Below, piece after piece: positions 47,150 to 59,261 of a stretch of DNA of 64,000 nucleotides. Position numbers and translations under genes: made by a program. The stretch lies in assembly GCA_015680905.1 (NCBI GenBank), contig CM027378.1, positions 45,338,001-45,402,000 of the forward strand. The letters are read 5' to 3'. This DNA comes from Coptis chinensis (taxonomy: Eukaryota; Streptophyta; Magnoliopsida; Ranunculales; Ranunculaceae). The notes below the pieces were generated by a model. That model was not told where the DNA came from and ran no database searches. It saw nothing but the letters and a program-made list of their open reading frames with translations. Every line of letters begins with the position of its first letter. Positions within the stretch are counted from its first letter, which is position 1.

Positions 47150-49300
47150 TTAACTTTTTCTCTTGGTTCTATCTAAGCTTGTTTTCATGTGAGCTTTTCT
47201 GATACCGTTGCTAGAGGGATGGATGTTTGAGGATCCTGCCTTTTTGGGACGTCCTTGGCTTTGACGACCTGAGGCTTGGGTGAGGTTGTAGTGCCGACCT
47301 GATTGCATCGGTGAGCTTCTAGTTGATTGCTTCTGAGTTCCATGATGCCTCTGGGACCGGGATATCGTAGGACCTGGTGTAGGGTTGATGGAATTGCTTG
47401 GATTTTGTGAATCCAACGGCATCCTAGAATGGCGATTAAGAGGACGACGACATCGATCACACCTGCGTGTTGAAGTTTTGACCATGTCCTCTTTTTTTTC
47501 GCCAATGGAGACTGGTAGGATTACGTCTCCGATGGCATCTGTGCGATCTCCATTGAACCCATAGAGTGGTGCATTGGACTCTATCATCACCGAGTCCGGC
47601 AGGTGCATGTCCTTGTATGTTTGATAGAACAGTATGTCGCATGAGCTCCCTAGATCGATGATGACTCTTTTGACTGTCCAACCGTTGATTTTGACATGCA
47701 CTACTAAGGCATCATTGTGAGGTAGGCACACCTTGTCTAAATCCTCTCCTGTGAATGAAATTGTTGTTGTCCTCCTCTTCGGGTCACTGGGGTTGATCAT
47801 CTCGGCTTTGTGTGAGAGGTGGTAGATTTCTTGGATTTCTCCCACTCTTTTCTCGCGACTTCTCCCGACCGAGGGTTTAAATGCGTTTTGAGGTGTCCGC
47901 GTAATCATGTTGATTACTTTGTCCTCATCTTGGTCGGAGGAGTGTTGTCTGCTGTTGTGCCTTGACCGACCTAGAGACTTAGATCGTCGAGTTAATCTGC
48001 TCCTACTTCTATTTCTGTTGTTGGCAGGTCGTTCATTGCTCTTTGGCTCCTCTATTACGTGGTGTTTGGCATCCAAATTTGCCTCGAGTTGCTTTCTGGA
48101 AAGAACTCTTTTAATTTGCCTTCCTCCACTAGGTCTTGGAGGTAGTGTTTGAGGCTCCAGCAATCATTGGTGTCGTGGTGGTGGAGTTTGTGGAAATGGT
48201 AGTATGGACGCTCTGGTATGGCTATCACATTGTTGATGTTTGATTTGAAGTATGGTGTTGTATATATTTTCTTCAGGATTTGACTTGGCGTCCTGGAGAA
48301 GTTGGAGAATTCCCTCTTTGTGTATGAGGGGTTGTTGGCATTGGATCTCTTGTTGTTGTTGTTGTTGTTGTTGTTGTTTGAATATTGTTTGCTTTCCTTG
48401 GGGTCTGGCTCGTTGCTAACTGCCATGACCTCTTTGCCTTTGCGCTTGGCCACCACTCTTCGTACTTGATGTATTTGTCGACTTTGTGGTACAGGTCGGC
48501 TGAGGTGTCTGGCTTGTTGTGCATGAGAGACCCTGCTAGGTCGGAGTCGTCCAAGAGGGCGTTTGTGAACGCAGAAATTGCAAAACCGTCACTGAGTCCT
48601 GACTCTAGCGAGAGGAGGTCCTTCTTAAAACGTCATAGGAAGGCTCGGATCATTTCGCCATGAGCTTGCTTGAGCTGAAACAAGGAGTCCAGGTCGGCGC
48701 GCTTCTGTTGTGGACGAATTCTGCTACGAACGTCTCAGCGTGGTTGTTGAAGTTGTTGATCGAATCTAGAGGGAGTGTGTAAAACCAGTCTATAGCTCCA
48801 TCCTTTAAACTGGCTGGAAAAAGTTTGCACTTCAGGTTGTCGTAGTCAGGATGGTTGTAGAGTGCTAGGATTTAGCTGAAGCGAGCTACGTGCTCGCCTG
48901 GGCAGGAGGTACCGTCGTACAATGGGAACTTTGGTTGGATGAACTCTGAAGGAGGTTGTTTGTGTCAGATATCTTGGATGAATGGTGATGCTTTGTACGT
49001 CTCTAACATCTTCTGAGCGATCTGGATCGCGCTGGCTCTTTCGCTTGACTTCTCTAGTTTTTGCGCGAAGTCTTCTAAATGCTGATTGGTGGTGTTGGTT
49101 AGGGCTGCAACAGTGTTGTGCTCCCCGACTTCTGTGGTGCCATTGTTGGCGTTGGAGTTGGCCTGTTCTCGCATTGTCTAGTTTTCTTGTTGCAAAGTGA
49201 TGAAGGCTTCTTGGAGTGTCTTCATCTGGTCTGCCAATTCTTGTAGGTTCTCCATTGTGGTTTTTCTGATCAGCTTCGTGGGCTTCAGAAAAGAGTGGTT
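47150..49300 (-). pseudogene. gag and protease regions of Tat-like A
   Basis: Protease-like text (KRVIIDLGSSCDILF) lies near 47600-47690. Gag-like text to its right includes YYHFHKLHHHDTNDCWSLKH, LVEEGKLKEFF and a poly-Asn run from a GTT/GTC-type repeat near 48345-48380. Alternative frames across the region are shadows. Fossil, broken several times. Confidence 0.8.
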
Positions 49301-49320
49301 GTTCTTTTCTTAAGGAAACG

Positions 49321-49338
49321 AACCGGCAGACGGCGCCA
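49321..49338 (-). other. primer binding site of Tat-like A
   Basis: The minus strand reads TGGCGCCGTCTGCCGGTT one base inside the 5' LTR end (CATCTACA). This fixes the orientation and the LTR boundary. Confidence 0.8.
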
Positions 49339-49339
49339 A

Positions 49340-49770
49340 TGTAGATGTTGGTTATTTTGGGACTACGACCTGATGATTTGTTGGATAGGGAATGGTTGCA
49401 CTCTTCTTGGGATGAGAGTTGCCTACGTATCAAGTTTCTCGAGGTAAACTTGAATCAAGCCTTACATAGTTCATCTCTCTCTATTTATAGATGTGTGCTT
49501 GAACCGTTATGGATTGCAGATCTGCCTTGTGTGCTATCTTGGTGATTCGCCATTAATGTGATGTTACAAAGTTAATGTTTCCTTGATTGTGGCGTCGATT
49601 GAGCTCCAAGATTGTGCTAGTTGATATCTTTCCATGAATGGCTGTAACTACTGCTAGTGACGACCTGGATCCTAGGTCGTTGGTACGATCTGATGTTGTG
49701 GGACGAGCTGAAGTAAGACGTCCTGTCATGTGGACACGTGCTCTGTAGTGTAGAACGGAGGGTACTTACA
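49340..49770 (-). repeat. 5' LTR of Tat-like A
   Basis: The boundary is set by the primer binding site on the left and by TGTAAGTACC at the right edge (minus strand), giving 431 bp with TG...CA ends. It contains a TATA box (TATAAATA, 49481-49488) and the phrase ACGTAGGCAAC near its 3' end. That phrase also occurs in the LTR of the second Tat-like element near 56190. No partner LTR was found at the other end. Confidence 0.75.
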
Positions 49771-50600
49771 ACCATATAGATGTAGTGTACTTGGATATTT
49801 AAATCATATCATATTCTTAGTGTTTTTGATATATTGATTGTTTCTAGTTATTAGAGATATCTTTACATTTGAAAAATGCTTTGTTTGAAGATCTTCTTGT
49901 CAAATTTTAGTAAAGTTTTTTCCCATGTCTTATATGTTTTATTTATTTATTTATTGTTTTATAGGTTCTCTTGGAATTTATTGAACAAGTGTCGTTAAAT
50001 GAAATAATTTTTTTGTTAAAAGACTTGCAAGTATTTGTAGTTAAGCTATAAACATGACATATTAGCCATTAATTAGTAGATTATGTACTTTTCCTTTAAT
50101 AAAAATTTCATTTATTCACGAAATCATGAACAATTTACAGTCTATATATGAGTTGTATGAACTCCAAAAATCTTGAGTCAATATCTAATTACTCAACATA
50201 AGTTTGATTATGAAGTTAGTGCACGAAGCTTAGGCCACGCTCAATGAAATGATCTAAGAGAGTTAAAAATTTGATATACCTTCACATATTCGTGAAAAGT
50301 AAAAGATGATTATACATGTGCAAACTTCTCTAACTACAACAGAATGGCACTAACTACAACAGAATGTCATACGCTTTCAATAAAAGTAGGAAATGAAAAC
50401 CTAAACCAACAATTAAGATTAATAGCACTAAAAACAATTTTTGGCAAGTACATTGAAGTCCAATGATTTCAAATATAGTTATCTACCTTGATCAAGTTGT
50501 CATCTATGTTGATTATTATATATCCCTTTCGGCTTTCTCCAACCTGGATATGTGCTTTTCCTTTATATATACATCTCATTTTGTATTCTCCAATTTGATA
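49771..50600. other. AT-rich stretch, nothing recognised
   Basis: No coding, RNA or element signal is supported. One short direct repeat (ctaactacaacagaatg near 50330 and 50350) is present. Confidence 0.4.
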
Positions 50601-50613
50601 CCAACTAAAACAG

Positions 50614-51120
<507 letters not shown>

Positions 51121-51149
51121 AGGTTAGGCAAATCCTCACCTGCATTAAA

Positions 51150-51435
51150 ACCTAATGTAAATCATTCGATTAATTTTGTTTTTGTTACAATATCAATTAG
51201 ACTTTTATCCAATGGAGGAATGAAAACCTTTATTGAATGAGATAAGCTAGCCATTACATCGAGTGCACCATTTACTTCTCGGTACACATGGTTGTATTTC
51301 GAGAGTTTGATCTCTGTAGATATTTTTATGGGCTGCAAGCAAGTTTCTATAGTGCCATGGTGCGTCCTCTAGCCCTTTGAGATTTTGAATTTTCTTAAGA
51401 GAGTTTGAACAGACAGACTTTATTGATGCTTTGCT
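51150..51435 (-). pseudogene. RNase H-like (RVT_3) fragment
   Basis: Minus-strand text reads KASIKSVCSNSLKKIQNLKG, APWHYRNLLAAHKNI and, in another frame, NHVYREVNGALDVMASL. The last matches the H-V-x-R-E-x-N-x-x-A-D-x-(L/M)-A end of plant RNase H-like domains found in LINEs. The aspartate-bearing N-terminal part is absent. It is probably a LINE remnant unrelated in position to the LINE at 15-30 kb. Confidence 0.6.
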
Positions 51436-51439
51436 ACCC

Positions 51440-52090
51440 ACATAGATTTTAAATCCTATCTCCGATCACATACTGTGGCCGGACTTGCTACATTGACAGT
51501 TGATAGCTAATGACTCAAAAACCCAAAGTCCACTTGAATAAATAATATATGTATTGATATCTACTCATTTTAAAGCCCAAAGTCTTCTTAAATTGGGATT
51601 CGTAGACGTCGATCCAAACTTCTCTCAGTGCTCGGACAAAATTATACAATAAGAAGAGCATCCAACAGAGAAAATAAAATCCAAACGTATTGGCTTCAAT
51701 TAGATTGTGATGAACTAATTCTATATAGTGTTACATAATCATCCAGTCAACTCAATTAATTTAATTTAACGTTAAACCCATCTTTAAAATGCTCAATAAA
51801 ATAAATTCAATAACACAAAACCTATACTTCAATTATCCAATATACCCAATTTAAATTGAAAACAATACCCAAAATGCATTACAGTAAAAAGTTCAATACT
51901 CAATATATGAAAATAATCAAATGAATCTAATAATTAAAAGGGTGTATCTGGTTAATGACCAACAAGTTCTTGGGCATGTGTAAGATGACGATGACGATGA
52001 CGATGTTCTTTAGGAAGAGCAACAAAGAGAAAATCATCCTACCGAAACAAACATGGAAAATAGACTCCTTAAAAACAAAACAAAAAAAAT
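51440..52090. other. AT-rich stretch, nothing recognised
   Basis: No coding or element signal is supported apart from a short (GAC/GAT)n run near 51985-52003. Confidence 0.4.
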
Positions 52091-52094
52091 GTTT

Positions 52095-52497
52095 GTTTGG
52101 TTTCTTCACCACATATCTACTTTGATAATAGCTTCGCAAACAAAAGACTGCCCTCAACCTTCAATCCAATCTAGTTCATAGCCTCTTGTTTGAACAGAAA
52201 TTCCCTGCCAATTTAAAATCAAATATCAAATCAAAAAATGCATCCACCGACATTTAATTTGTTAATCAAGAATGGCAATTACATTTGCCAAATTAAAAAG
52301 TGAGTGGCATCTAATCGGAGATGTTGATGACTTCCATGTGAAGGAAATCATTCTGAAGAAAGTCCATTACATTTTGAACACCTTTAGAGACCATGTGCAT
52401 TCCCATTGCATCTCCAGTGTTGTAGCTGAACATCAGATAAAGATTTTTACCAGCAACAACACACTTAATACCCTGGAACCTCCCAAATCTACTGGAT
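52095..52497 (-). pseudogene. HMGR: HMG-CoA reductase gene fragment
   Basis: After a GTTTGCAG acceptor the minus strand (52497-52316) encodes [39 protein letters not shown] and [20 protein letters not shown]. This is the catalytic-domain core of plant HMG-CoA reductase, which makes mevalonate in the ER. A second block (52204 to about 52095), after a TTGGCAG acceptor, continues as GNFCSNKR, then DWIEG and FVCEAIIK in broken frames. The 111 bp between them looks like the original intron with a lost donor. Both flanking parts of the enzyme, including the remaining active-site region, are absent. It kept an intron, so it arose by DNA duplication or capture. Confidence 0.85.
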
Positions 52498-52519
52498 CTG
52501 CAAACAACAGAACACAGAC

Positions 52520-53330
52520 AACCCCCAAAGTAAATACAACGAAATTTAACAAGAGATGGTTCATATCAAACTTCCAAAAAAGGTAAATGATATTCAAGTC
52601 AATTCCATCATAATATAGAAAAACCAAAGTGACATGAGCAATAGATTCAAAAGTTATTCAATAACTTAAACAAAACAAGAATCAAATAGGAAAATGGACA
52701 AATAAAATATCAAAGCAAAGCTTAAAAAAAAAATAAAAATAAAAATAATAATAATACATTAGAAGTGGACGATATACATAAAATGGAAGACCCTCGCAAA
52801 AGAAAGAGATGGGAGAGTTAATGATGTAAAGAAGAAAGACTGCGATTAACTCTCAGTCTTTAAAATTTATTACTATTTGCAAAATTTCTCTGATAGTTTA
52901 GAAAATTTTTACTTGAAAGACAACTAAATTTCTAAAGTTTTATTACTGTAGGAGAAGGTCAGATGATGTATGACTCTATAATGATTTTAAACACAAATGA
53001 CTTAGCTACTGAAAACAGAATCACCTGCACTTGATGGAGGAATATAGTTAAAACTTAGTTTAATTTACCCTTCAATACTAACTAAAAATGTAAAAGAAAA
53101 AAAATATGTAATGGTGTTAATCAAGGAGCATATTACTAAGGGAAATTTGTTTGAAATACAATGCTATTGTTCATATGTAAGTTGAATACTTGAATACATA
53201 GTACATGAATTACCTTGAATATTTCATGTAGCCTTTATTATGATATATACATTTAATCATGCGAAAAGATTATGTGGTTGAAAAATTAATTTGTGAATGT
53301 AAATATCAAGACAGAGTTGTAATCCAGATA
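52520..53330. other. no gene recognised
   Basis: AT-rich sequence lies between the HMGR fragment and an exon-like block. No feature can be supported. Confidence 0.4.
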
Positions 53331-53336
53331 CCTGCC

Positions 53337-53465
53337 ACATCCAAGGATTTGTCTCCCCATTGGCATAAGGTGTGTTGATTTGCTTACATAGCCAGTTGTT
53401 AGTGTAAACCAATGATTTTTCTACGACGATGAAGAATAATGTGCTGAGAAATCTGCTTGAAATGT
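53337..53465 (-). other. exon-like block of unknown origin
   Basis: The minus strand reads VVEKSLVYTNNWLCKQ followed by INTPYANGETNPWMWQ and then a GTATCT donor-like site. A pyrimidine-rich acceptor candidate lies near 53455-53465. The composition looks like real protein, but I do not recognise the family. It lies on the same strand as the HMGR and CPN60 fragments. Confidence 0.3.
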
Positions 53466-53514
53466 AAGAAAGTTTAATTAGAGTGGGATATGTCATCGAA
53501 TAACTAAGCACATA

Positions 53515-55400
53515 AAACCTGAACTAAGTTGCCAACTTTTATATAATAATTGTAAGTTGATGGAAATTTCAATGAAGCAAACCGTGGGGGTGGTTCTTCG
53601 GTGAGGGAATTCAAGTTTCACCTTCCTTCTTCCCCACCTCCAGAGAGCTACTTTCCTTATTGTAAATCACTCCTTGCCGTTTCTACCTAGCAGAACTCCT
53701 AAACCAATCAACTACAATTCACATTCTTCAAAAGAATTGAAACAACGAAAATAAAGTATACTATATCATAAACACAAATGCTAAATGGACTTAAAAGCTT
53801 AAAATGGACTTAAAATTGATATAACAGCTCAACCTGCTATATAGCTCCACCTTCTCATGGATCTAGTGTTAAAAACCAATCTAATTTTCTTCTTGCAAAT
53901 TTTGTCACCCCTGGAAGCAATTAATAGATATTTAATTGATATATTCCAAGTCGTGGATCATAAACTAAAATCATAATCAGTCAATCATGATAATCATTAG
54001 AGTCAACCTCACAACCTGAAATATGGCAATGGTTAGTTGGAAATAAAATGTAACATAAATAACGCAATTGATTAGATCTGTAAGTAACAAAATATTATCT
54101 ACTAAATACAACATTCAAGCTACCAATCATAGCGAAACATTGAAAAAATCCCTGCAAATCCAGTATACTTGCAAGTAAGACCACCATATCAATCACTCAT
54201 TATTAAAGACAAACAATAAGTACCTAAGCCAGATCAAGAGTCATTATGAAGTTTAGAAGCTAAGGGTAATTTTTCAGCGGCAAACACATAATAACCCAAA
54301 AATCATCCCCTTCTACAATCCTTAAGGAGTAGACTTTGAAGGAGTGTGGATTTGAAACCATTTTCTTGAGATTTGGAAGCTCGTCAAATATGTATTCAAC
54401 TACTTGTATAAGATTACTATTAACATGGTGTGATACAGGGTATATGCAAACATGTTGTGATGGTGTGATCATGAGGGTATTCAAATATGGTAAAGCCTAA
54501 GCCTAAGCTATGTAATAACCAAACCCTAAGTAACTTAGCATGGCATGTGCCACATATCAGTATTCAAAGTATACAAAAAAAGATAAATTGATTATCAAAT
54601 TGAGGAACATGTAATGCATTAGTTTCATTCAAAAACCATGTAATAGGCCATGTATATGAACGTATTGGAAAGCCCAAAAGCAGACTGGTTCAAAAGAAAG
54701 AAGTTGGTGCAAGCAGTTAACCTTACCACTCAAAACTGAAGTAGGTGAACGGTAAAAACCTATAGTCTTCCAATCCAATGGGACTGATGTAGTTTGATTT
54801 GGGGTTTCATACATAATAATATAAGAAATTGTCCTCCTTTACAATTAAGAAGTGTCATTGTTTAAAGTTATGCTCTCTAATATCACTTATAAGCATTCTC
54901 ACCAACTCATGAGAAGAATAAGACCAAAGTACCTACCTCTGTGTTGCTAATAGAAAGTGAATGGGTAATGTTTGGCTATTATAGTGGTAAGTGAAATTAT
55001 TTCATCATGTGCAATTGGAATCATCTTATAACCAATAATTTCATGAAAACCGCTGTCTTGAAAACCCTGTTAGCCATATTAACTCTCCCCAACCTACCAA
55101 GTACACTCATCATCCTAAATTGTGTAGGTTGGGTTGTTCAATGTATCCTAAATTATATAAGTGTTTAACAACTATAAAATTAAGCTAAAGATGCACCAAC
55201 TGAAAAACAATGAACACAACAAATCTGCTATCCTCAGTGGAAAAACATAAAGGAATAAAGAGATATCAGGATGTATAATACTTTTATATTTGTTTATTTT
55301 TCTTTACACTGTGATGTTGCGAAATTGACACCCGAGCATCAAAGTAGAACAAACCCACTAAAATTCAAAACCAATAATAAAATCCTTGTTGAATTTACCC
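53515..55400. other. no gene recognised
   Basis: Mostly AT-rich with short open frames on both strands. The frame at 54260-54484 (minus) contains VEYIFDELPNLKKMV and SLRIVEGDDFWVIMC but matches no family I can name. Confidence 0.35.
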
Positions 55401-55414
55401 GGTGAAATGCGTAC

Positions 55415-55729
55415 CACACTTCCATTGTCACCAGAATTTTTGGCAATTAGCTTTAGTGGATAGCTCAGGGCCCTTTTAACAATAACTGCCCCAACCTGCC
55501 ATCCACCCATGATAATGAACACTGTGCAAAGTAATATAACAAAACAATGCATAATTCCTTCACAAAGAAAGAAAAAGTAAACTAAATTTATTCAAGTTCA
55601 AAAGAAGTATATGTCGACATATACCTTTTGCTCCTTGTTATCAAGAGTATCCCTGATAGCATCAACCTTTGTTGCAAGTCTCAACAGGGTGCACCCTCCA
55701 CTAACTACAATGCCTTCCTTAACAGCTGC
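55415..55729 (-). pseudogene. CPN60B: plastid chaperonin-60 beta gene fragment
   Basis: Two exon pieces are seen on the minus strand. The first (55729-55625), after TTTTTCAG, reads [20 protein letters not shown] and [15 protein letters not shown] before a GTATAT donor. The second (55495-55415), after ATGGCAG, reads [20 protein letters not shown] and SGDNGSVV. These match the late equatorial/intermediate part of the plastid chaperonin (Rubisco-subunit-binding protein beta), a GroEL-type folding machine. Only about 60 of roughly 600 residues remain. The intron is retained and the splice sites look good, so this is a DNA-level fragment rather than a retrocopy. Confidence 0.9.
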
Positions 55730-55739
55730 CTGAAAAATC

Positions 55740-56173
55740 ATTGACAACACCAAATTGAGTTCAAAGAATAACCTGTGGAGCAGCCAACTCAAGAGTCCTA
55801 GGGACTGTTATACTTGGACCTGCATTATGTCAACCAAAAGATAGATGGATAAATTGAAATTAATCGAGCAACTATCTCTGAAAGTGCCACTACTATTTTC
55901 TTCTTTCTAACCCTATGAGGACTTGTAAATAATAACCAAGCACATCACACTACTTGCCATTTTCTTCTTGTGAATTTCTTGAAATGTGTGGAAAATCAAG
56001 AATCTATATAGGGAATTGAGATGAAATTCTATATACGAAAACTATTTAGCTTGAAATATATAGACTTTGTTTCAACCAAATATGATCAAAACACTAAGTG
56101 GTGACGAAAGAGATGAATAACGTAGAAAAGTAATGAAAAAAGTGATAGTGATTGAGAGAATGATGAGATTGTA
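55740..56173. other. no gene recognised
   Basis: AT-rich sequence between the CPN60 fragment and the LTR of Tat-like B. Nothing can be supported. Confidence 0.4.
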
Positions 56174-56549
56174 CCTTTCGGTTGCCTACGTACCCAAATT
56201 ATCGATGAGATCAAGTCTCAAGAACGTAGTTCTGTATGAAAAATAGTTTTGTATTTATATAATTAGAGTAGAGACTCCTTGTAGCTCAAGTATTCTTGTA
56301 GCTTGAGTAATTGTAATTGAATATAACTCTCAACTGATAATTATCTCTTTGATAAGAAATGAATCTAGACAAAAATTAATGTACGTTAGTGGCAAGTCAT
56401 GTGGCTAAGGTTCATCCTTAGACACATGAGTTAATGGGCCTGTACATTAATCCATGGTATTGCAAATTGGGTTTTAGCCCTGTCGATTAAACGAATAAAA
56501 TGGAGACCCCTACTAATAGACGTTTGCCACGAAGGTGGGGGTCGAAACA
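56174..56549 (-). repeat. 3' LTR of Tat-like B (left boundary approximate)
   Basis: On the minus strand it begins TGTTTCGACCCCCACC right after a polypurine tract. It has a TATA-like ATATAAATA at 56252-56260, then GAACTACGTTC, GACTTGATC and GGGTACGTAGGCAACC, a phrase order also present in the LTR of Tat-like A. The end TACA near 56174 is the best TG...CA fit but has no partner LTR in the window to confirm it. Confidence 0.65.
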
Positions 56550-56562
56550 CCGCCCCCTCTTT
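56550..56562 (-). other. polypurine tract of Tat-like B
   Basis: The minus strand reads AAAGAGGGGGCGG directly before the TG of the LTR. Confidence 0.75.
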
Positions 56563-56994
56563 GGCATGCGAACAAAGTTCATATGGTAAAGAAAACAAGA
56601 AAAATGAAGGAAAAAATGGAATAAGAAAAGAGTGATCGGAATGTAAAACAAAGTGTCGTGTGAAAAAAATTCGTGAATTATTGTGAACGAAATAATGTCA
56701 AACTAACGTATATGGGATGTAATGTAGTTAAATGAAAGATGGCTGAAGTGAGAATTGAAATGGGTGGCACACAAAAAAAAAAATCAAAAGAAATTGATGG
56801 CAAAACCTGTACCGAAATAATTACGTAATAATAATAAAATTAATTTTGACTATTCATGCCAGTGGAAGATTTATATTAGGATTAGACAGTTAAAATTAAA
56901 TGTATGGGCAGTTTAGTAATAATATGAAGAAAAAGAAGTTAAATACTAATTGGATTCGAAGGTGAAGACTTTAGCGACTAAAACTGGATGCCAA

Positions 56995-57075
56995 CTTCGG
57001 ATTAGATAAGAATGTGGATTAGATAAGAATTTGGATTAGATAAGAGTTTGGATTAGATATTAGATAAGAATCCAA
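56995..57075. repeat. four units of about 19 bp
   Basis: The unit ggattagataagaattt (variants gaatgtgg and gagtttgg) repeats about four times in tandem within Tat-like B. Confidence 0.85.
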
Positions 57076-57079
57076 CCAG

Positions 57080-58330
57080 CAATGTAAAACTAGATCGAAG
57101 AAATATTATATAAGTGACAAAACAATAGACGGAAAAAAACTAAGTAGAGAAAGATATACAAGGGTGAGGAAATCAAGTTTTGAATCGGTGGAGACGTTTA
57201 GGCACAGACAGCAAAACGGAAAACGTTAGTATAACAATCTGATCGATTGACAAGGTGTATTCTTCTTCTTGTTCACAACAAGTAAATGTGTTAAAAAGTT
57301 TGTTCAGTGTGTTGCTTTGTTTAATGTTGGGTACTTTAATCTACACGCTTTGCATTGATGGTCTTCCTTTCCGCAAAGAGCTTTTAACTCCGTAAGTAGT
57401 TTATTCTGACTTCGCTTCAAAATTTTAATATTTATTCATTTTAATGATAGCCCATCTCGTTTTTTTTCTTTTGATTATGTTGGGGTCGATTATTTTATTG
57501 AATTGTGGGGTTTTTTTTTTTTTTTTTGTTGTGATGAATGTGAAGAACCATGAATGCAGTGTTGATTTAGATATTTATCCATATTCCAAATGAAGAAGCC
57601 CATCAAGCAATGTATGGAGGTTTTGAATTATGTTTGGGTAATGTAAGAAATTTTAGAGTGTTTATTATGTAGGACTTGTTTTCCCTGTTGGGACTATTAG
57701 TGTGTTAGTAATTGGAGAGTGGGCGAGAACCGGAAGGAGTGGTTTACTATATTATTTACTTTTTGTTCATCAAATGTAGTGTCAAACAAGAAGTTAAGTC
57801 TGTTAGAGAATTTTATATCATCAAAAGGATAGTTGATGTACAAATTCTTCTGTTTCTTTAATCTATGGTCCCTTTCAAAGAAGACAGTTTCATTACCCGA
57901 TTGGAATTATTGAACTCTGTCTGTTTTTATTTCAGGGGTAATAAACTTGGGAAACAATATCTCTACTAACACCGAACATTTAAATGGTGGGGCTTTGGAA
58001 TTGAATTGCCAGAAATTAAGGCCATGAATTATATGGAGCATGTGAACAAGGAATAATGATTTAGGGCAAGTGGAGCATATTAACAAGAACAGTGAAAGAA
58101 ATTCGTGGATGAACGTGAATTTTTTTTGTAAGTGTGATGCCCAAACTACGAAAAATCGCATAGATTATGACAAAGTGGTGTCAATGACTTCTGATAGCCA
58201 TATAAGGAGTAAGTCAATATTTGTTACTAGTTATTTTAAAATTTGGTTAAGTCAAAAAGACTGACGAAAAGTTTATTCTTGTCGTCGCAAGTAGAAATGG
58301 AGGAATTACGAGCAAAATATATTGATGAAA
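57080..58330. other. non-coding part of Tat-like B, nothing recognised
   Basis: AT-rich sequence with no recognisable protein lies between the short 19 bp repeats and the first long tandem array. Confidence 0.4.
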
Positions 58331-58339
58331 AATTTCGAG

Positions 58340-58940
58340 CAGAAAGATTTCAATGCCTTAGAAAAAATAAAGAAGCTGAAAAAAGGTGTTGCTCAGGGTG
58401 ATCACGCCGCAATGCCGTAGAATAAATAAAGAAGCCGGAGAAAATTTTCGCTCAGAAAAATCGACGAAAAGTCTCTCAGAATTATCAGCCCAATGACTTG
58501 GAAAAAATAATGAAGCTGACGGAAAGTTTCACTCGGAAAATTCACTAAAAAAGATTGGCTTAATGCCTTAGAAAAAATAATAAAGCTGTCGGAAAGTTTC
58601 GCTCAGAAAGTTCGGCTTAATGCCTTAGAAAAAATAATGAAGCTGTCAAAAAAATTCGCTCAGAAAATTTCTCTTAGAAAGATCGGCATAATGCCTTAGA
58701 AAAAATAAAGAAACTGGAGAAAGTTTTCGCTAAGAAAGTTGACGTAATGCGAATTTTTGCCGCATGGAGAAACAACTATATTACGAGTAAATTATATTCA
58801 CAAAGAGTCGACGGAGAAAAGTTTCACACAGAAAGGTGTCAATTAATGCCGTAGAAGAATTAAAGAAGTTGACAGAAGTTTTGTTGAGAAAGAGCGGCGC
58901 AATGCCTTAGAAAAAATAATGAATGCAGAAGATAGTTAAT
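58340..58940. repeat. degenerate tandem array, about 8 units of 60-100 bp
   Basis: The phrase aatgccttagaaaaaataa, then gaagctg and ttcgctcagaaa, recurs at about eight positions between 58345 and 58935 with variable spacing. It is AT-rich and diverged and lies directly left of the 86 bp array. It is probably part of the long 3' region of Tat-like B, where tandem repeats are common in this lineage. Confidence 0.85.
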
Positions 58941-59261
58941 CGAAAGTGTTAAGCGAAGCGAATACATATTTCAAAGAAGAAAATGAAGATTTAATTGAAC
59001 GACCGTAAGACAATTGGCAGAGACAATTGATTAGGTAATTGTGTGAATGTAATACCATAGAGCTAAAACTTCTTTTGATGAAAAATAAAAATAAAGTATG
59101 GGTTTCCTATTGAATATTGTTGTTGTGTTAGATAACATACCTGCGGAAAACTGATAATGTTGTTGATTTATGTAGTTGAAATGAAATAGAACGAGACGCC
59201 CCCATGTAGAGAAAAACGCCCCCAATACTAACTTAACTTGGCAAAACTAAACAAAGCGAGA

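Larger units (their letters stand above)
39820..49770 (-). mobile_element. Tat-lineage Ty3/gypsy retrotransposon A, broken, split by a solo LTR
   Basis: On the minus strand from the right: a 431 bp 5' LTR, primer-binding-type TGGCGCCGTCTGCC, gag, protease, reverse transcriptase, RNase H, a second (archaeal-type) RNase H, integrase and a 3' tail. The second RNase H is a hallmark of the Tat lineage. Integrase is interrupted at 40562-44123 by an unrelated solo LTR. I found no 3' LTR at the left, so that end is probably deleted and the left edge is approximate. The coding text is broken in many places. Confidence 0.9.
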
